DNA of 64,000 nucleotides from Streptomyces humi (lineage in GTDB: Bacteria > Actinomycetota > Actinomycetes > Streptomycetales > Streptomycetaceae), in NCBI RefSeq assembly GCF_001005085.2, contig NZ_LBMU02000077.1, forward strand, positions 21,346 to 85,345, in the 5' to 3' direction. The notes under the pieces are model-generated. The model saw nothing but the letters and a program-made list of their open reading frames with translations, had not been told where the DNA came from and searched no databases. A program made the position numbers and the translations under genes. Position 1 is the first letter of the stretch. Each line of letters starts with the position of its first letter. Shown here one piece after another: positions 24,866 through 33,256 of the stretch.

Positions 24866-25782
24866 GCCGGCACGGCCAGCAGGCCGTTGGTGAAGGACCG
24901 GTCCCAGTCGTGGCCGTGCGCGATGGCGCCGTGCTCGGCGAGCCAGTGCGCGTACGGACCCATCCGGTCCGCGTCGATCACGCCCCAGCGGCCCTGGACG
25001 TCCGTCCAGGTGGGGGCGACCAGAGCGAGCGAGCGGGCGATGAGCGGCCGCGGGAAGTACGGGATGACCCGCTCCAGCAACTCCAGCGTCCCCTCGGGCT
25101 CCTCGGCGGCGGAACGGTAGCCACGGGCGGTGGCGGTCAGGAAGTCCCGTACCAGGGCAGGGTGTTCGTCCAGCATCCGCTCACTCGTGCCGAGCAGGTA
25201 GCTGTGGTACCGGGGCGCGCCGATCTCGTCCACCGGCCAGGTCACCCGCAGGTCCTCCGGCAGGTCGCCGCGTAGGGCGTCCCAGGACCAGTAGTTGCCG
25301 AAGGTCGCGTCCGCCTCGCCCGCCTCGATGTCGTCCACGGTGAGTTCCCGGGTGCCGGCGTCGACGGTGATCACCGCGTCCGGATCGCCGCCGTCGGCCG
25401 CGACCAGGTGACGGACCATGGCCCGCCCGCGTGGGGTCGGGTTGTAGGCGAGCCGCCGGCCGCTGAGGTCACGCGGCCTCGTGATGCCCGTGGTCCTCGT
25501 GGTCTGCACCGCCTCCAGCCCCCGGTGGTTGACCGCGGCGACGGCGATCAGCGGCTGGCCGTGCAGCGCCCGCCGGGCGAGCAGCCGGTTCGGCGGGAAG
25601 ATCCCGAAGTCCACCTCGCCGCGGGCCAGGTACTCCAGCGTGTCGCCCCGCCCCGGATCCTGCACCACCAGTTCGACGTCGAGTCCGGCCGCGTCGAACC
25701 ACCCACGGGCACGAGAGAGATACAGACCGGCCGAATTCGGCCAAGGATGGAAATAGTCGAGCATGACCCGTATGTGTGGCAT
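24862..25782 (-). CDS. NMT1/THI5-like binding-fold protein without signal peptide
   Basis: A 306-residue protein starting at ATG 25782 with GGAG at a 9-base spacing. The fold is SBP-like: RVMLDYFHPWPNSAGLYLSR, LDVELVVQDPGRGDTLEYLA, EVDFGIFPPNRLLARRALHG and DLSGRRLAYNPTPRGRAM. There is no signal peptide or lipobox, so it may be cytoplasmic, or held by another factor. It is the first gene after the poly-Cys leader ORF and is followed by a second binding protein that does have a lipobox. It might be an intracellular ligand sensor or an enzyme of the THI5 type. Confidence 0.82.
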   Translation of the reverse strand: MPHIRVMLDYFHPWPNSAGLYLSRARGWFDAAGLDVELVVQDPGRGDTLEYLARGEVDFGIFPPNRLLARRALHGQPLIAVAAVNHRGLEAVQTTRTTGITRPRDLSGRRLAYNPTPRGRAMVRHLVAADGGDPDAVITVDAGTRELTVDDIEAGEADATFGNYWSWDALRGDLPEDLRVTWPVDEIGAPRYHSYLLGTSERMLDEHPALVRDFLTATARGYRSAAEEPEGTLELLERVIPYFPRPLIARSLALVAPTWTDVQGRWGVIDADRMGPYAHWLAEHGAIAHGHDWDRSFTNGLLAVPA

Positions 25783-26159
25783 GGGGGTACTCCGTGAGCG
25801 GCGCACGAGAGTGCGAGGGAGGCGGAAGGGAGGCGGCCGTGTCAGTGCGCGAGGCGACAACAACAGGAGCGGGCAGCTCGGTTGGGCACCGGGGGCTGCG
25901 GCTCGACTGCTGCGGACACGTGAACTCCTACGCGGGGCGCAAAGCGCTGCTGGTGCGGTCGGCGTCCCCATGGGGACCGCGTCCGCGACGTGGCGGACGG
26001 ATCCCAGACGCCCTCTCAGCCCGGTCGGGGAGGGGCTCCCGCGTAGATGGCCGAAACCATAACCGCAACTCCCGGATGCTGTGCAAGCCGCGTCCGGAAT
26101 ATGGGACGTGACTGACCGGGAACTGAGACGCCCAGGTCACGAGCGTACGATCGGGCGCC
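25783..26159. other. Divergent regulatory region with poly-Cys leader
   Basis: A 377-bp gap between the divergent importer operon and the sulfurtransferase gene. It holds the poly-Cys leader ORF (25842-25919) and must contain both promoters. I see no palindrome strong enough to name as an operator. Confidence 0.5.
25842..25919 (-). CDS. Leader peptide with three consecutive Cys codons
   Basis: A 25-codon ORF: GTG 25919 preceded by TAGGAG, ending NRAARSCCCRLAH and stop at 25842. Three TGT Cys codons in a row near the end are the hallmark of cysteine-responsive attenuators known from mycobacteria. It lies 59 bp before the binding-protein gene. A small hairpin CGCAC-TCTC-GTGCG follows in the gap. 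It is unlike the HIDLLRV leaders in sequence, so two leader types control this one operon. Confidence 0.75.
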   Translation of the reverse strand: MSAAVEPQPPVPNRAARSCCCRLAH

Positions 26160-27032
26160 ATGACCTCCCTGCTGCCCGGCCCTCTGGTCGACGACGCCTG
26201 GCTCGCCGCCCACCTGGACGACCCCCGGCTGGTCGTCCTCGACGCCACCGCGCTGCTGCCCTCGCCCCGCCACGACGGCGACCACCGCTCGGCCGGCGGG
26301 CGTGCCGGCTGGGCCGAGCGTCATGTCCCCGGCTCGCACCACGCCGACCTGACCGGGGACCTCTCCGACCCCGACGCGCCCTACCACTTCGCCGTTCCGG
26401 CACCCCGGGCGCTGGCCGCGGCGCTGGCCCGGCTGGGTGTGGGGGAGGGCAGCGAAGTCGTCGTCTACGACACCGGGGGCGGTATCTGGGCGGCCCGGCT
26501 GTGGTGGATGCTGCGGGCGGTCTCGATACCGGCAGCGGTGTTGGACGGGGGACTGGCGGTGTGGGAGGCGGCCGGCCGGCCGCTGGCCACCGGCGACACC
26601 GAGGCGGAGCCCGCCGCGGTACCGGTGACGCCGGTGCCCCGGCCCGAGCTCTGGACGGGCATCGAGGAGGTGGCGGCGATCGTCCGGGGCGAGCGGCCGG
26701 GGGTGCTGGTGTGCGCGCTGCCGACGGGCGGCTACGACGGCTCCGTGCCGACGCGGTACAGCCGTCGGGGGCACATTCCGGGGAGCGTCAGCGTTCCCGG
26801 GCGGGGGTTGCTGGACGCCACGGGGCGGATGCGGCCGACGAGCGAACTCGCCGACCGGGTAAGGGTGCTGGCGGGCGCCTCACCTGTTGTTCTCTACTGT
26901 GGCGGGGGGATCTCGGCGGCGGGGGCGGCACTCGCGCTGACCGTGCTCGGCCGGACGGACGTCTCGGTGTACGACGGGTCGCTGGAGGAGTGGTCCAAGG
27001 ACCCGGAACGGCCGCTGGAGTCCGACGGGTGA
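26160..27032 (+). CDS. Sulfurtransferase, 3-mercaptopyruvate/thiosulfate type (tandem rhodanese)
   Basis: A 290-residue two-domain rhodanese. The inactive N-terminal domain has HVPGSHHADLTGDLSDPDAP; the C-terminal domain has the active-site Cys247 in YCGGGISAAG. The loop CGGGIS is closer to the CGSGVT of mercaptopyruvate sulfurtransferases than to CRKGVT of thiosulfate enzymes. It moves sulfane sulfur from cysteine-derived mercaptopyruvate to acceptors. It is divergent from the Cys-leader importer, fitting the sulfur theme of the region. Confidence 0.9.
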   Translation: MTSLLPGPLVDDAWLAAHLDDPRLVVLDATALLPSPRHDGDHRSAGGRAGWAERHVPGSHHADLTGDLSDPDAPYHFAVPAPRALAAALARLGVGEGSEVVVYDTGGGIWAARLWWMLRAVSIPAAVLDGGLAVWEAAGRPLATGDTEAEPAAVPVTPVPRPELWTGIEEVAAIVRGERPGVLVCALPTGGYDGSVPTRYSRRGHIPGSVSVPGRGLLDATGRMRPTSELADRVRVLAGASPVVLYCGGGISAAGAALALTVLGRTDVSVYDGSLEEWSKDPERPLESDG

Positions 27033-27130
27033 GGGGTGGGGCGGCGCGTCCACCGGGTGCGGGTGAGGGCAAGGGTGGGTCGACGCGTCACCGGGTGAGG
27101 GGTGGGGCGAGGCGGCGCGTCACCGGGTGC
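27027..27130 (+). repeat. Direct repeats downstream of the sulfurtransferase gene
   Basis: Imperfect copies of CGGGTGAGGGGTGGGGCGRC and GCGTCACCGGGTG recur two to three times. A segment near 27140-27170 (GGTCGCGCGGTTCCTCGCGC) resembles the abundant extragenic element of Streptomyces that also appears near 50110. Confidence 0.6.
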
Positions 27131-27198
27131 GCGTGCGCGGGGGCCGGTCGCGCGGTTCCTCGCGCCGCCCCTCGGCCGACTGCGCCCCCGTCGGTGAC

Positions 27199-27244
27199 CG
27201 GTCGAGGCACGTATCCCTCCCCCGAAGGCTACGTGCCTCGACCG
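27199..27244. terminator. Perfect 15-bp hairpin between convergent genes
   Basis: Arms 27199-27213 and 27230-27244 (CGGTCGAGGCACGTA and its exact complement) with a 16-base loop. It separates the plus-strand sulfurtransferase from the minus-strand M12-like gene and can serve both. Confidence 0.8.
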
Positions 27245-27300
27245 CTTCCCCCCGGCGCCGGACCGTGGTCCGGGCTCAGTGTCGCCGCCCGGTGCCGGTG

Positions 27301-28380
27301 TCACCAGCACATGACGGCTGTCTCCCCCGACCCCCACGTGGAATGGAGACGGACACGGACGGCGTAGCGCCGGCCCTTGACGAGCCGGACCCTGATCCTC
27401 GCGTTGCCCGGGGTGCCCCCGTCGTCGTGGCCGGCCAGGTAGCGCGGTTCCCCGTCGCGCTCCTCGAACACCACGACGACGGAGTCGCTCTCCCCGAAGG
27501 TGCCCACGGTGTAGACGCGGGTCTCCGGCGGCTCCACGGCGAAGTCGGCCTGCCCGCCCGGCCCGAGACCCAGGGGTGCCGAGCGGAACGGCACCAGCGG
27601 GGCCGGGGCCGCCGCGGGCGGGTACCAGCGGAGCGCGAACTCCTTGTCCGCCGGGGACAGCGAGCCGGGCGGGTACAGCCCGCGGTGGTACTGCTCCGGC
27701 TCCAGGATCAGCCCCGGGCCGAAGGGGTACTGCATCACCGACTGCGGATCCCACACCGAGCCGTTCGCCTCGGCCGCGTCCAGCCTGCGCAGGATGTTGG
27801 CGTCCGTGCGGTCCCGGCTCCAGTGGTTCGGCGGTCCGGCGAGGTCGGCGTAGACCGCCTCGTCGTCCCAGTGGACACCCGCGAACGGGCTCTGGTGCTC
27901 GTGCCGCATCCCGAGCGCGTGCCCGATCGTGTGCAGGGCCGTCCAGTGGCCGTCCGGCTCCGTCAGGTCCCAGCCCAGGTTCATGGTGCGCTCGCCCAGA
28001 CCGACCGACAGCGCGTCCCGGCCGATCGCCGACCAGGAGCCGTCACCCCGCTGGAAGCCGATCCGCAGCTCGGCCTCGCACCGGTCCCGGACCTCGGCGA
28101 ACGTCAACCCGATGCCGAGGCCCTGCCACTGCCGGAAGCACTCGCGCACCACGTCCCGCTGGTCCTCCGCACCGGCCCAGGGCACCCGGCGGGTCTCCCC
28201 GGTCCCGGGGACCGGGATCACCGAGGCGTCGGTGTCGGCGTCGAAGAAGCAGTAGTGCAGAACCGTGCCGTTGACCCACATCGGCCGCCCGCCGACGAGC
28301 GCGCCGAGCCGTTCGGCGGCCAGTCCCGGGGCGAACGCCGGGACCGGCTGCCGCGGTAGCGAGCAGTAGCGTCGGGTCAT
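27301..28380 (-). CDS. M12/astacin-like metallopeptidase homologue lacking the catalytic Glu
   Basis: A 359-residue soluble protein with no signal peptide. The zinc-binding region reads HTIGHALGMRHEHQSP: the three zinc His (150, 154, 160) are kept, but Thr151 replaces the catalytic Glu of HExxHxxGxxH. The Met-turn (SVMQYPFG) is present. About 100 C-terminal residues (ADFAVEPPETRVYTVGTFGE to the end) form a beta-rich domain resembling bacterial pre-peptidase C-terminal-like domains. It is either an inactive zinc-binding protein or uses an unusual mechanism. It is divergent from the LuxR regulator. Confidence 0.8.
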   Translation of the reverse strand: MTRRYCSLPRQPVPAFAPGLAAERLGALVGGRPMWVNGTVLHYCFFDADTDASVIPVPGTGETRRVPWAGAEDQRDVVRECFRQWQGLGIGLTFAEVRDRCEAELRIGFQRGDGSWSAIGRDALSVGLGERTMNLGWDLTEPDGHWTALHTIGHALGMRHEHQSPFAGVHWDDEAVYADLAGPPNHWSRDRTDANILRRLDAAEANGSVWDPQSVMQYPFGPGLILEPEQYHRGLYPPGSLSPADKEFALRWYPPAAAPAPLVPFRSAPLGLGPGGQADFAVEPPETRVYTVGTFGESDSVVVVFEERDGEPRYLAGHDDGGTPGNARIRVRLVKGRRYAVRVRLHSTWGSGETAVMCW

Positions 28381-28474
28381 GCGCCCAGAGTGCCGTGCCG
28401 TCCCGCCGGACGCCTGAGTCGGCAGCTACTCAAGTCTCCCTGTATCAGAGCTGAGTAACGCGACTCATACTCGT

Positions 28475-30202
28475 GTGACGACTTACGAACAGGGCGCGCG
28501 CACCCTCGAACTGCCCTGGCCGTTCACCGGCCGGGACGGTGAACTGGAGCTGGTCAGGCGGTCGTCGCCGGCCGGCCGGCGGGGTGTCGTGGTGACCGGC
28601 CCGGCCGGCGTCGGCAAGACCCGGCTGATCACCGAGGCGGTACGGGGCACCGACTGCACCCGGGTGACCGGCACCCCCGAGACCAGCGCCCTCCCGTTCG
28701 CCGCGTTCGCGCACCTGCTCCCCGACCGGGTCTCGCTGCCGGGCGCGGTGCGCCGGCTGAACGAGGTGCGGCTGCTGGTCGTCGACGACGCCCACCTCCT
28801 CGACGAGGCCTCGGCCGCCCTGGTGCACCAGCTCGCCGTGCACGGCCGTACCCGGCTGCTGGTGGCCGCCGCCGACCCGGCTCCGGTCCGCGACGCGGTC
28901 TCCCGGCTGTGGACCGGGGAACTCCTCACCCACGTCGTCCTGGAACCGCTACCGTACGACGAGACCGCCCAACTGCTCGCCGGGAGCCGTCTGGAGCCGC
29001 TCACCGTGCGCCGGCTGCACCGGGTGTGCCGGGGAGATCTGCGGCTGCTGCGCGAACTGCTGGGCGCGCTGCGCGAGTCCGGGTCGCTGACCCCGGTGCC
29101 GGACACCGCTGAGCTGGCCTGGCGCGGCCCGCTGCCGCTCACCGCCACCGTCCGGGACCGGATCAGGCCCCTGCTGGAGCGGCGCGGCCACGGCGAGCGC
29201 GACACCCTGGAACGCCTCGCGTTCGCCGAGCCCCTGCCGCCGCACCTCGACGAGGGTCTCGACCTCACGATCCTCGAACGCCTGGAAGCCGACGGCCTGG
29301 TGCAGGTCGACGAGCAAGGCGCGATCCGTCTCGCCCACCCGCTGTACGGTCCCGCGCTGCGCGCTTCGGCGGGCCGGCTGCGGGTCCGGCGGCTGGCCCG
29401 TACCGCCGGCCTGGGCGGACCCGCCCTCAGGGCCGAACAGGACCGACTGGAGGAACGCATCGAGCAGTTGGACGTACGGGAGGTGCCGGCCCCGGTGGGG
29501 GAGTGGCCGGCGTCGGGAGACCGGCCCGTACCGGCCGGGTACGCGGCGGCGCGTGCCCGGTACTCGTGGCTTCGGGGGGAGCTGCGAGAGGCGGCGGCGT
29601 GGGCGAGGGAGGGGCTGCGCGGGGCGCCGGGCGACGCCTCCTGCCGTACCGAACTCGCCCGCGCCACCGCCGAGTCGGGAGAAGCTGCCGTAGTGCGCGG
29701 GGACGGGGGTCTCGCGCACTACGGCGCCGTACGGCTGGGGGAGCCCGAGCGGGCCGCGGGGCGGCCGGCGGGCGTGCTCGGGCTGCACGCCGACGCCCTC
29801 GCCCGCGGTGACGGACCCGGCCTCGACCGGGCCGCCGCGGCGCTGGCGGAGCGCGGCCTGCTGCTGTTCGCCGCGGAGGCGCACGCGCAGGCCGTGCGCG
29901 CCCACCGCGACCCGCGCGCCGCGCGGACGTCACGCGCCCGCGCGGTCGCCCTCGCCCGCCGCTGCCAGGGCGCCCGCACGCCGGCCCTGTCCGGCCTGTT
30001 CCTCGGCGAACTCACCGCCCGCCAGCGGCAGATCGTCACCCTTGCCGCCACCGGCCTCAGCAACCGGCAGATCGCCGAGCAACTGGCCCTGTCCGTAAGG
30101 ACGGTGGGCAACCACCTCTACAGCGCGTACACCCGCCTCGGTGCCACCGACCGCACGGACCTGCCCTGGCTCCTGGAGCAGCCGGACGCCCAGTCGGCGT
30201 GA
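28475..30202 (+). CDS. LuxR-family regulator with N-terminal AAA ATPase domain (LAL-like)
   Basis: A 575-residue protein from GTG 28475. An AAA/NACHT-like ATPase comes first: Walker A GPAGVGKT near residue 50, Walker B RLLVVDDAHLLDE. The middle is Ala/Arg-rich with probable helical repeats. The C-terminal LuxR helix-turn-helix is LTARQRQIVTLAATGLSNRQ, then AEQLALSVRTVGNHLYSAY. At 575 residues it is shorter than full LAL proteins (about 900), so the sensor repeat region is reduced. The target is not evident; the adjacent divergent M12-like gene is the nearest candidate. Confidence 0.9.
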   Translation: MTTYEQGARTLELPWPFTGRDGELELVRRSSPAGRRGVVVTGPAGVGKTRLITEAVRGTDCTRVTGTPETSALPFAAFAHLLPDRVSLPGAVRRLNEVRLLVVDDAHLLDEASAALVHQLAVHGRTRLLVAAADPAPVRDAVSRLWTGELLTHVVLEPLPYDETAQLLAGSRLEPLTVRRLHRVCRGDLRLLRELLGALRESGSLTPVPDTAELAWRGPLPLTATVRDRIRPLLERRGHGERDTLERLAFAEPLPPHLDEGLDLTILERLEADGLVQVDEQGAIRLAHPLYGPALRASAGRLRVRRLARTAGLGGPALRAEQDRLEERIEQLDVREVPAPVGEWPASGDRPVPAGYAAARARYSWLRGELREAAAWAREGLRGAPGDASCRTELARATAESGEAAVVRGDGGLAHYGAVRLGEPERAAGRPAGVLGLHADALARGDGPGLDRAAAALAERGLLLFAAEAHAQAVRAHRDPRAARTSRARAVALARRCQGARTPALSGLFLGELTARQRQIVTLAATGLSNRQIAEQLALSVRTVGNHLYSAYTRLGATDRTDLPWLLEQPDAQSA

Positions 30203-30542
30203 GCGGATCCCCGGCGCCTGCGGCCCCGCCGTGGCCGCCGGAGCGGCAAGACGGGTGATCGGCGTGAGCGAATCGTCGGGCCGTCCCGGGCGGTCCGGGG
30301 CAGTCGCGGGCGGTCCCGGGCCGTCCCGGGCCGTCCTGGGCGGTCGCCGGCGGTCGCGGGCGGCCAAGGTCATGTGGCGGGCCGTTTCCCGCGGGCCCTC
30401 CCCGAGCCGGTCCCGCTCAGGCCCCTCAGGCCCTTCAGGCCCCTCAGGCCCCTCAGGCCCCTCAGGCCCCTCAGGCCCCTCAGGCCCTTCAGGCCCTTCA
30501 GGCCCTTCAGGCCCTTCAGGCCCCTCAGGCCCCTCGGGCCGC
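30203..30542. other. Intergenic region made largely of short tandem repeats
   Basis: The 340 bp between the convergent LuxR and CHAT genes hold a degenerate ~10-bp G/C repeat (CGGTCCCGGG-like, about 30285-30365) and the 9-bp array listed separately. No gene is supported here; the long plus-strand frame over it owes its openness to the repeats. Confidence 0.7.
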
Positions 30543-30555
30543 TCAGGCCGCTCCG
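30421..30555. repeat. 9-bp tandem repeat array (about 15 units)
   Basis: Units of GCCCCTCAG or GCCCTTCAG run without spacing from 30421; the last units degenerate to GCCCCTCGG, GCCGCTCAG and GCCGCTCCG. The stop codon of the CHAT gene (30543-30545) lies inside the array, so copy-number change at this end could alter the protein's tail. Both transitional forms are mixed along the array, indicating slippage. Confidence 0.95.
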
Positions 30556-33176
30556 AACGCCGCGAAGGCCCAGCCCGTCGCCTGGTGGACCGCGTCGGAC
30601 GGCAGGGCCGCCCGGGCGTCCCGCAGTGCCTCCGCCAGCGACAGGCCGGCGCCCAGGCCCTTGTGCAGGGCCAGCATCAGGGGCACCACCGCCGAGTCGT
30701 TGACGGGCGCGCTGCTCGCCACCACCCCGGCCGTGCCGAGCGGCAGCAACGCCGTGACCAGGCCCAGGAGTTCGTCGGCGCCGACCGAGGCGAGCCGGGC
30801 CGTGTCACAGCTGGAGAGGATGATCCGGTAGGGGCTGCGGCGGAGCCGCTCGAAGTCGTGCACGATCAGCGGACCGTCGGCCATCAGCAGCGACGAGAAC
30901 AGCGGGCTGTCCGCCCGGAAGGTGCCGTGCGCCGCGATGTGCGCGAGCGCGGCCCCGTCCAGCTCCGCCAGAACGCGCGGCACCTGGGCGTCATCGTGTT
31001 CCAGGACCGTAGCCGACGGGTACCGGCCCGCCACCTCGGGCACCTCCGCGCCCCCGGTCGCCAGCTCCGGCCCGCGCACCAGCACATGCCGGCCACCCGG
31101 CGGCGGCTCGGTCTCCCGGGCCCGCAGCCAGCTCCCCGCCGACGGCGACACACTGAGCACCCGTTCCCGCAGGGCGGGCAGCAGCGCCCACGGCACCCGG
31201 TGCAGGGCGCCCGGCGGGACGACCACCACGGGACCGGAGCCGAGCTGGTCCGCCGCCGCGCCCAGCAGCAGTTCCTGAAGACGCCGACCGGACGCCTCGA
31301 CCATCGCCAGCCGCCCCTCCGCCCCCGGATGCGCCAGCCGTCGCAGCCCCGCCTGGACGTGCTCCGCCTCGGCGACCGCCTCCGCCAGCAGGCCCCCCGC
31401 GAAGCGCCGTACCCGGCCGCGGCCGCACAGCAGCACCTGCACCCGGCCGTCCAGAACGGCGAGTTCGACCAGCCGGGCGGCGCCGAGCCGGTCGAGCAGC
31501 CGGGCCGGATCGAACCGGGCGCCCTCGCCGGGTGCCGCACCGCGGATGTGATGGGTGCGGGAGCGGATCTCCCGTTCCAGGCGCCGCTGTTCACGCTCCA
31601 GCGCGGGCACCGGACGGCGGTCCCGGCGGGCCCGCTCGGCGCGGGAGGCGATCTCCCGGAACGCGGTGAGCGAGGAGAGCAGCGCAGGGTCGGCGGGCGG
31701 CCGGGTCGGGGGAGCGGACAGGACCGTGGCCCGCCAGCGCTCGCTCCACTCCAGCAGCCGGCGCGGACCGCCGTGCGCGAGGCTCGCCTGCTGCGCCAGC
31801 GCCGCCAGTTCGGCGCCCTGCGCGGTGGCCCGGGCCCGCAGCTCCGAGGCGCCCAGTGTCATCCGGTGGTCGTCGAGGACGTCGAGGCCGCGCCGGCACG
31901 CCTCCAGCACGCCCCGCCGTGAACCCGCCGCGCGGGCGCTCAGCGCCTGGGCCGCCCAGCCGGTCATCCGGGCCAGCGGCGGGCCGCCGTGCCTGCTGCG
32001 CGCGGCCACCGCGAGATGCCGCTCCGCGTCCGCCGTCCAGCCCAGCTCCAGCGCGATCCGCCCCGCGAGCAACGAGGCCTCCGGCGCCGCCGGGGCACCG
32101 AAGGACGCCAGCCGGTCCGCCACCCCGGCCGCCTCCTGCACCAGCCGCCCCGAGGCGGCCCCGCCCGCCACCCGGGCCTCGATCAGCTCCAGCCGGGCAT
32201 GCGTCTCCCACCAGCTCCGCCGCTGCCCCGAGAACAGCCGCACCGCGACGGCCGCACGGGCGGTCGCGGTCCCCGCGTCCCCCGCCGAGCGGGCGGCCCG
32301 GGCGGCGGCCAGCAGCAGCTCGGCCTTGCGGGTGGACTGCCCGCCGAGCCGGTCCAGGGTCGCGATCGCCGCGTCCGCCTCGGCCAGCGCCTCGGGCGCG
32401 AGACCGGCCGCCATCAGCACCTCGCAGCGCGCGATGTACAGCATGAACGGCGGAGTGCCGAGTTCGGTGTACCGCTGCTCGGCCTCGGCGAGCAGCCGCA
32501 GCGCCGCCGGGACGTCCCCGGAGCGGAACGCGGCCAGGCCCCGGCTCTCCACCGCGACCGCCTTGTCGTGCTCCTGGCCCGTCGTCTCCCACAGCAGCTC
32601 GGCCGCCGTGAAGTCCGCGTCCGCCCGGTCCACCGCCCCCAGGGCCAGGTGCACCGTGGCGCGCACGCTCAGCGCCCGCGCGGTCCAGATGACGTCGCCG
32701 GCCTGCCGCAGTGCCGGTATCGCCCGCCGTACGTCCTCCAGGGCCTCCTTGTGCCGGCCGAGCACCCAGCACGCGTACGCCCGCCGGTACAGCACCCGCG
32801 CCCGGGTGTGCCCGTTGCTCCGGGCCACCCCGCGCTCGATCGCGGCCAGCCCCTGCCGAGTGCGCCCCGCGTGCACCAACGCGACCCCGAGGGTACCGAG
32901 GACGTCCGCCTCCCGCTCCGCCGAGTCCGCGCGGGCCGCGAAGTCCCGGGCGCGCCGCAGATGGTCGAGGGCCACGCCCAGATCCCCGAAGTCCCGTTGC
33001 CAGATGCCGATGACCTGGTGCGCGACGGACGCGTCGAACGGCGGCGGACCGGACCGGAGCACGCGTTCGGCCCGCGCCAGGGCCTCGCCCGGGGCGGCGA
33101 ACACCATGGGCAGCAATTCCGTAACCGAATCGCTTCGCGCAGTCACCTCTCGGATGGTAGTGGCCTGGGCAGACAT
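30543..33176 (-). CDS. TPR-CHAT protein (caspase-like peptidase)
   Basis: An 877-residue protein. ATG 33176 was chosen because further upstream residues run into the divergent promoter. The N-terminal ~560 residues are tandem helical (TPR-like) repeats, e.g. RRAYACWVLGRHKEALEDVR and ALRLLAEAEQRYTELG. The C-terminal ~300 residues are a CHAT domain with the catalytic dyad His750 (HIAAHGTF) and Cys790 (ILSSCDTA), related to caspases, separase and gingipain. It is divergent by 80 bp from a cytoplasmic subtilisin gene. A proteolytic switch triggered through the TPR region is the natural inference. Confidence 0.9.
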   Translation of the reverse strand: MSAQATTIREVTARSDSVTELLPMVFAAPGEALARAERVLRSGPPPFDASVAHQVIGIWQRDFGDLGVALDHLRRARDFAARADSAEREADVLGTLGVALVHAGRTRQGLAAIERGVARSNGHTRARVLYRRAYACWVLGRHKEALEDVRRAIPALRQAGDVIWTARALSVRATVHLALGAVDRADADFTAAELLWETTGQEHDKAVAVESRGLAAFRSGDVPAALRLLAEAEQRYTELGTPPFMLYIARCEVLMAAGLAPEALAEADAAIATLDRLGGQSTRKAELLLAAARAARSAGDAGTATARAAVAVRLFSGQRRSWWETHARLELIEARVAGGAASGRLVQEAAGVADRLASFGAPAAPEASLLAGRIALELGWTADAERHLAVAARSRHGGPPLARMTGWAAQALSARAAGSRRGVLEACRRGLDVLDDHRMTLGASELRARATAQGAELAALAQQASLAHGGPRRLLEWSERWRATVLSAPPTRPPADPALLSSLTAFREIASRAERARRDRRPVPALEREQRRLEREIRSRTHHIRGAAPGEGARFDPARLLDRLGAARLVELAVLDGRVQVLLCGRGRVRRFAGGLLAEAVAEAEHVQAGLRRLAHPGAEGRLAMVEASGRRLQELLLGAAADQLGSGPVVVVPPGALHRVPWALLPALRERVLSVSPSAGSWLRARETEPPPGGRHVLVRGPELATGGAEVPEVAGRYPSATVLEHDDAQVPRVLAELDGAALAHIAAHGTFRADSPLFSSLLMADGPLIVHDFERLRRSPYRIILSSCDTARLASVGADELLGLVTALLPLGTAGVVASSAPVNDSAVVPLMLALHKGLGAGLSLAEALRDARAALPSDAVHQATGWAFAAFGAA

Positions 33177-33256
33177 GCCCCACAGGTTTGACGCTGTATC
33201 AAGCGGCGGCACGGCGACTCTGACTGAAGAACGCCGTTTCCGGGGGAGGACAGGCC
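33177..33256. promoter_or_regulatory. Short divergent promoter region shared by CHAT and S8 peptidase genes
   Basis: Only 80 bp separate the start codons, so the promoters overlap or are very close. GGGGGAGGA before ATG 33257 is the ribosome site of the peptidase gene. Confidence 0.5.

Noticed and set aside
30285..30555. CRISPR array
   Set aside because: The repeats are contiguous 9-10-bp units without spacers and no cas genes are nearby.
30141..31922. Plus-strand collagen-like ORF with GPSGPSG repeats
   Set aside because: It is antisense to the CHAT gene and its repeats come from the 9-bp array; there is no ribosome site or fitting codon bias.
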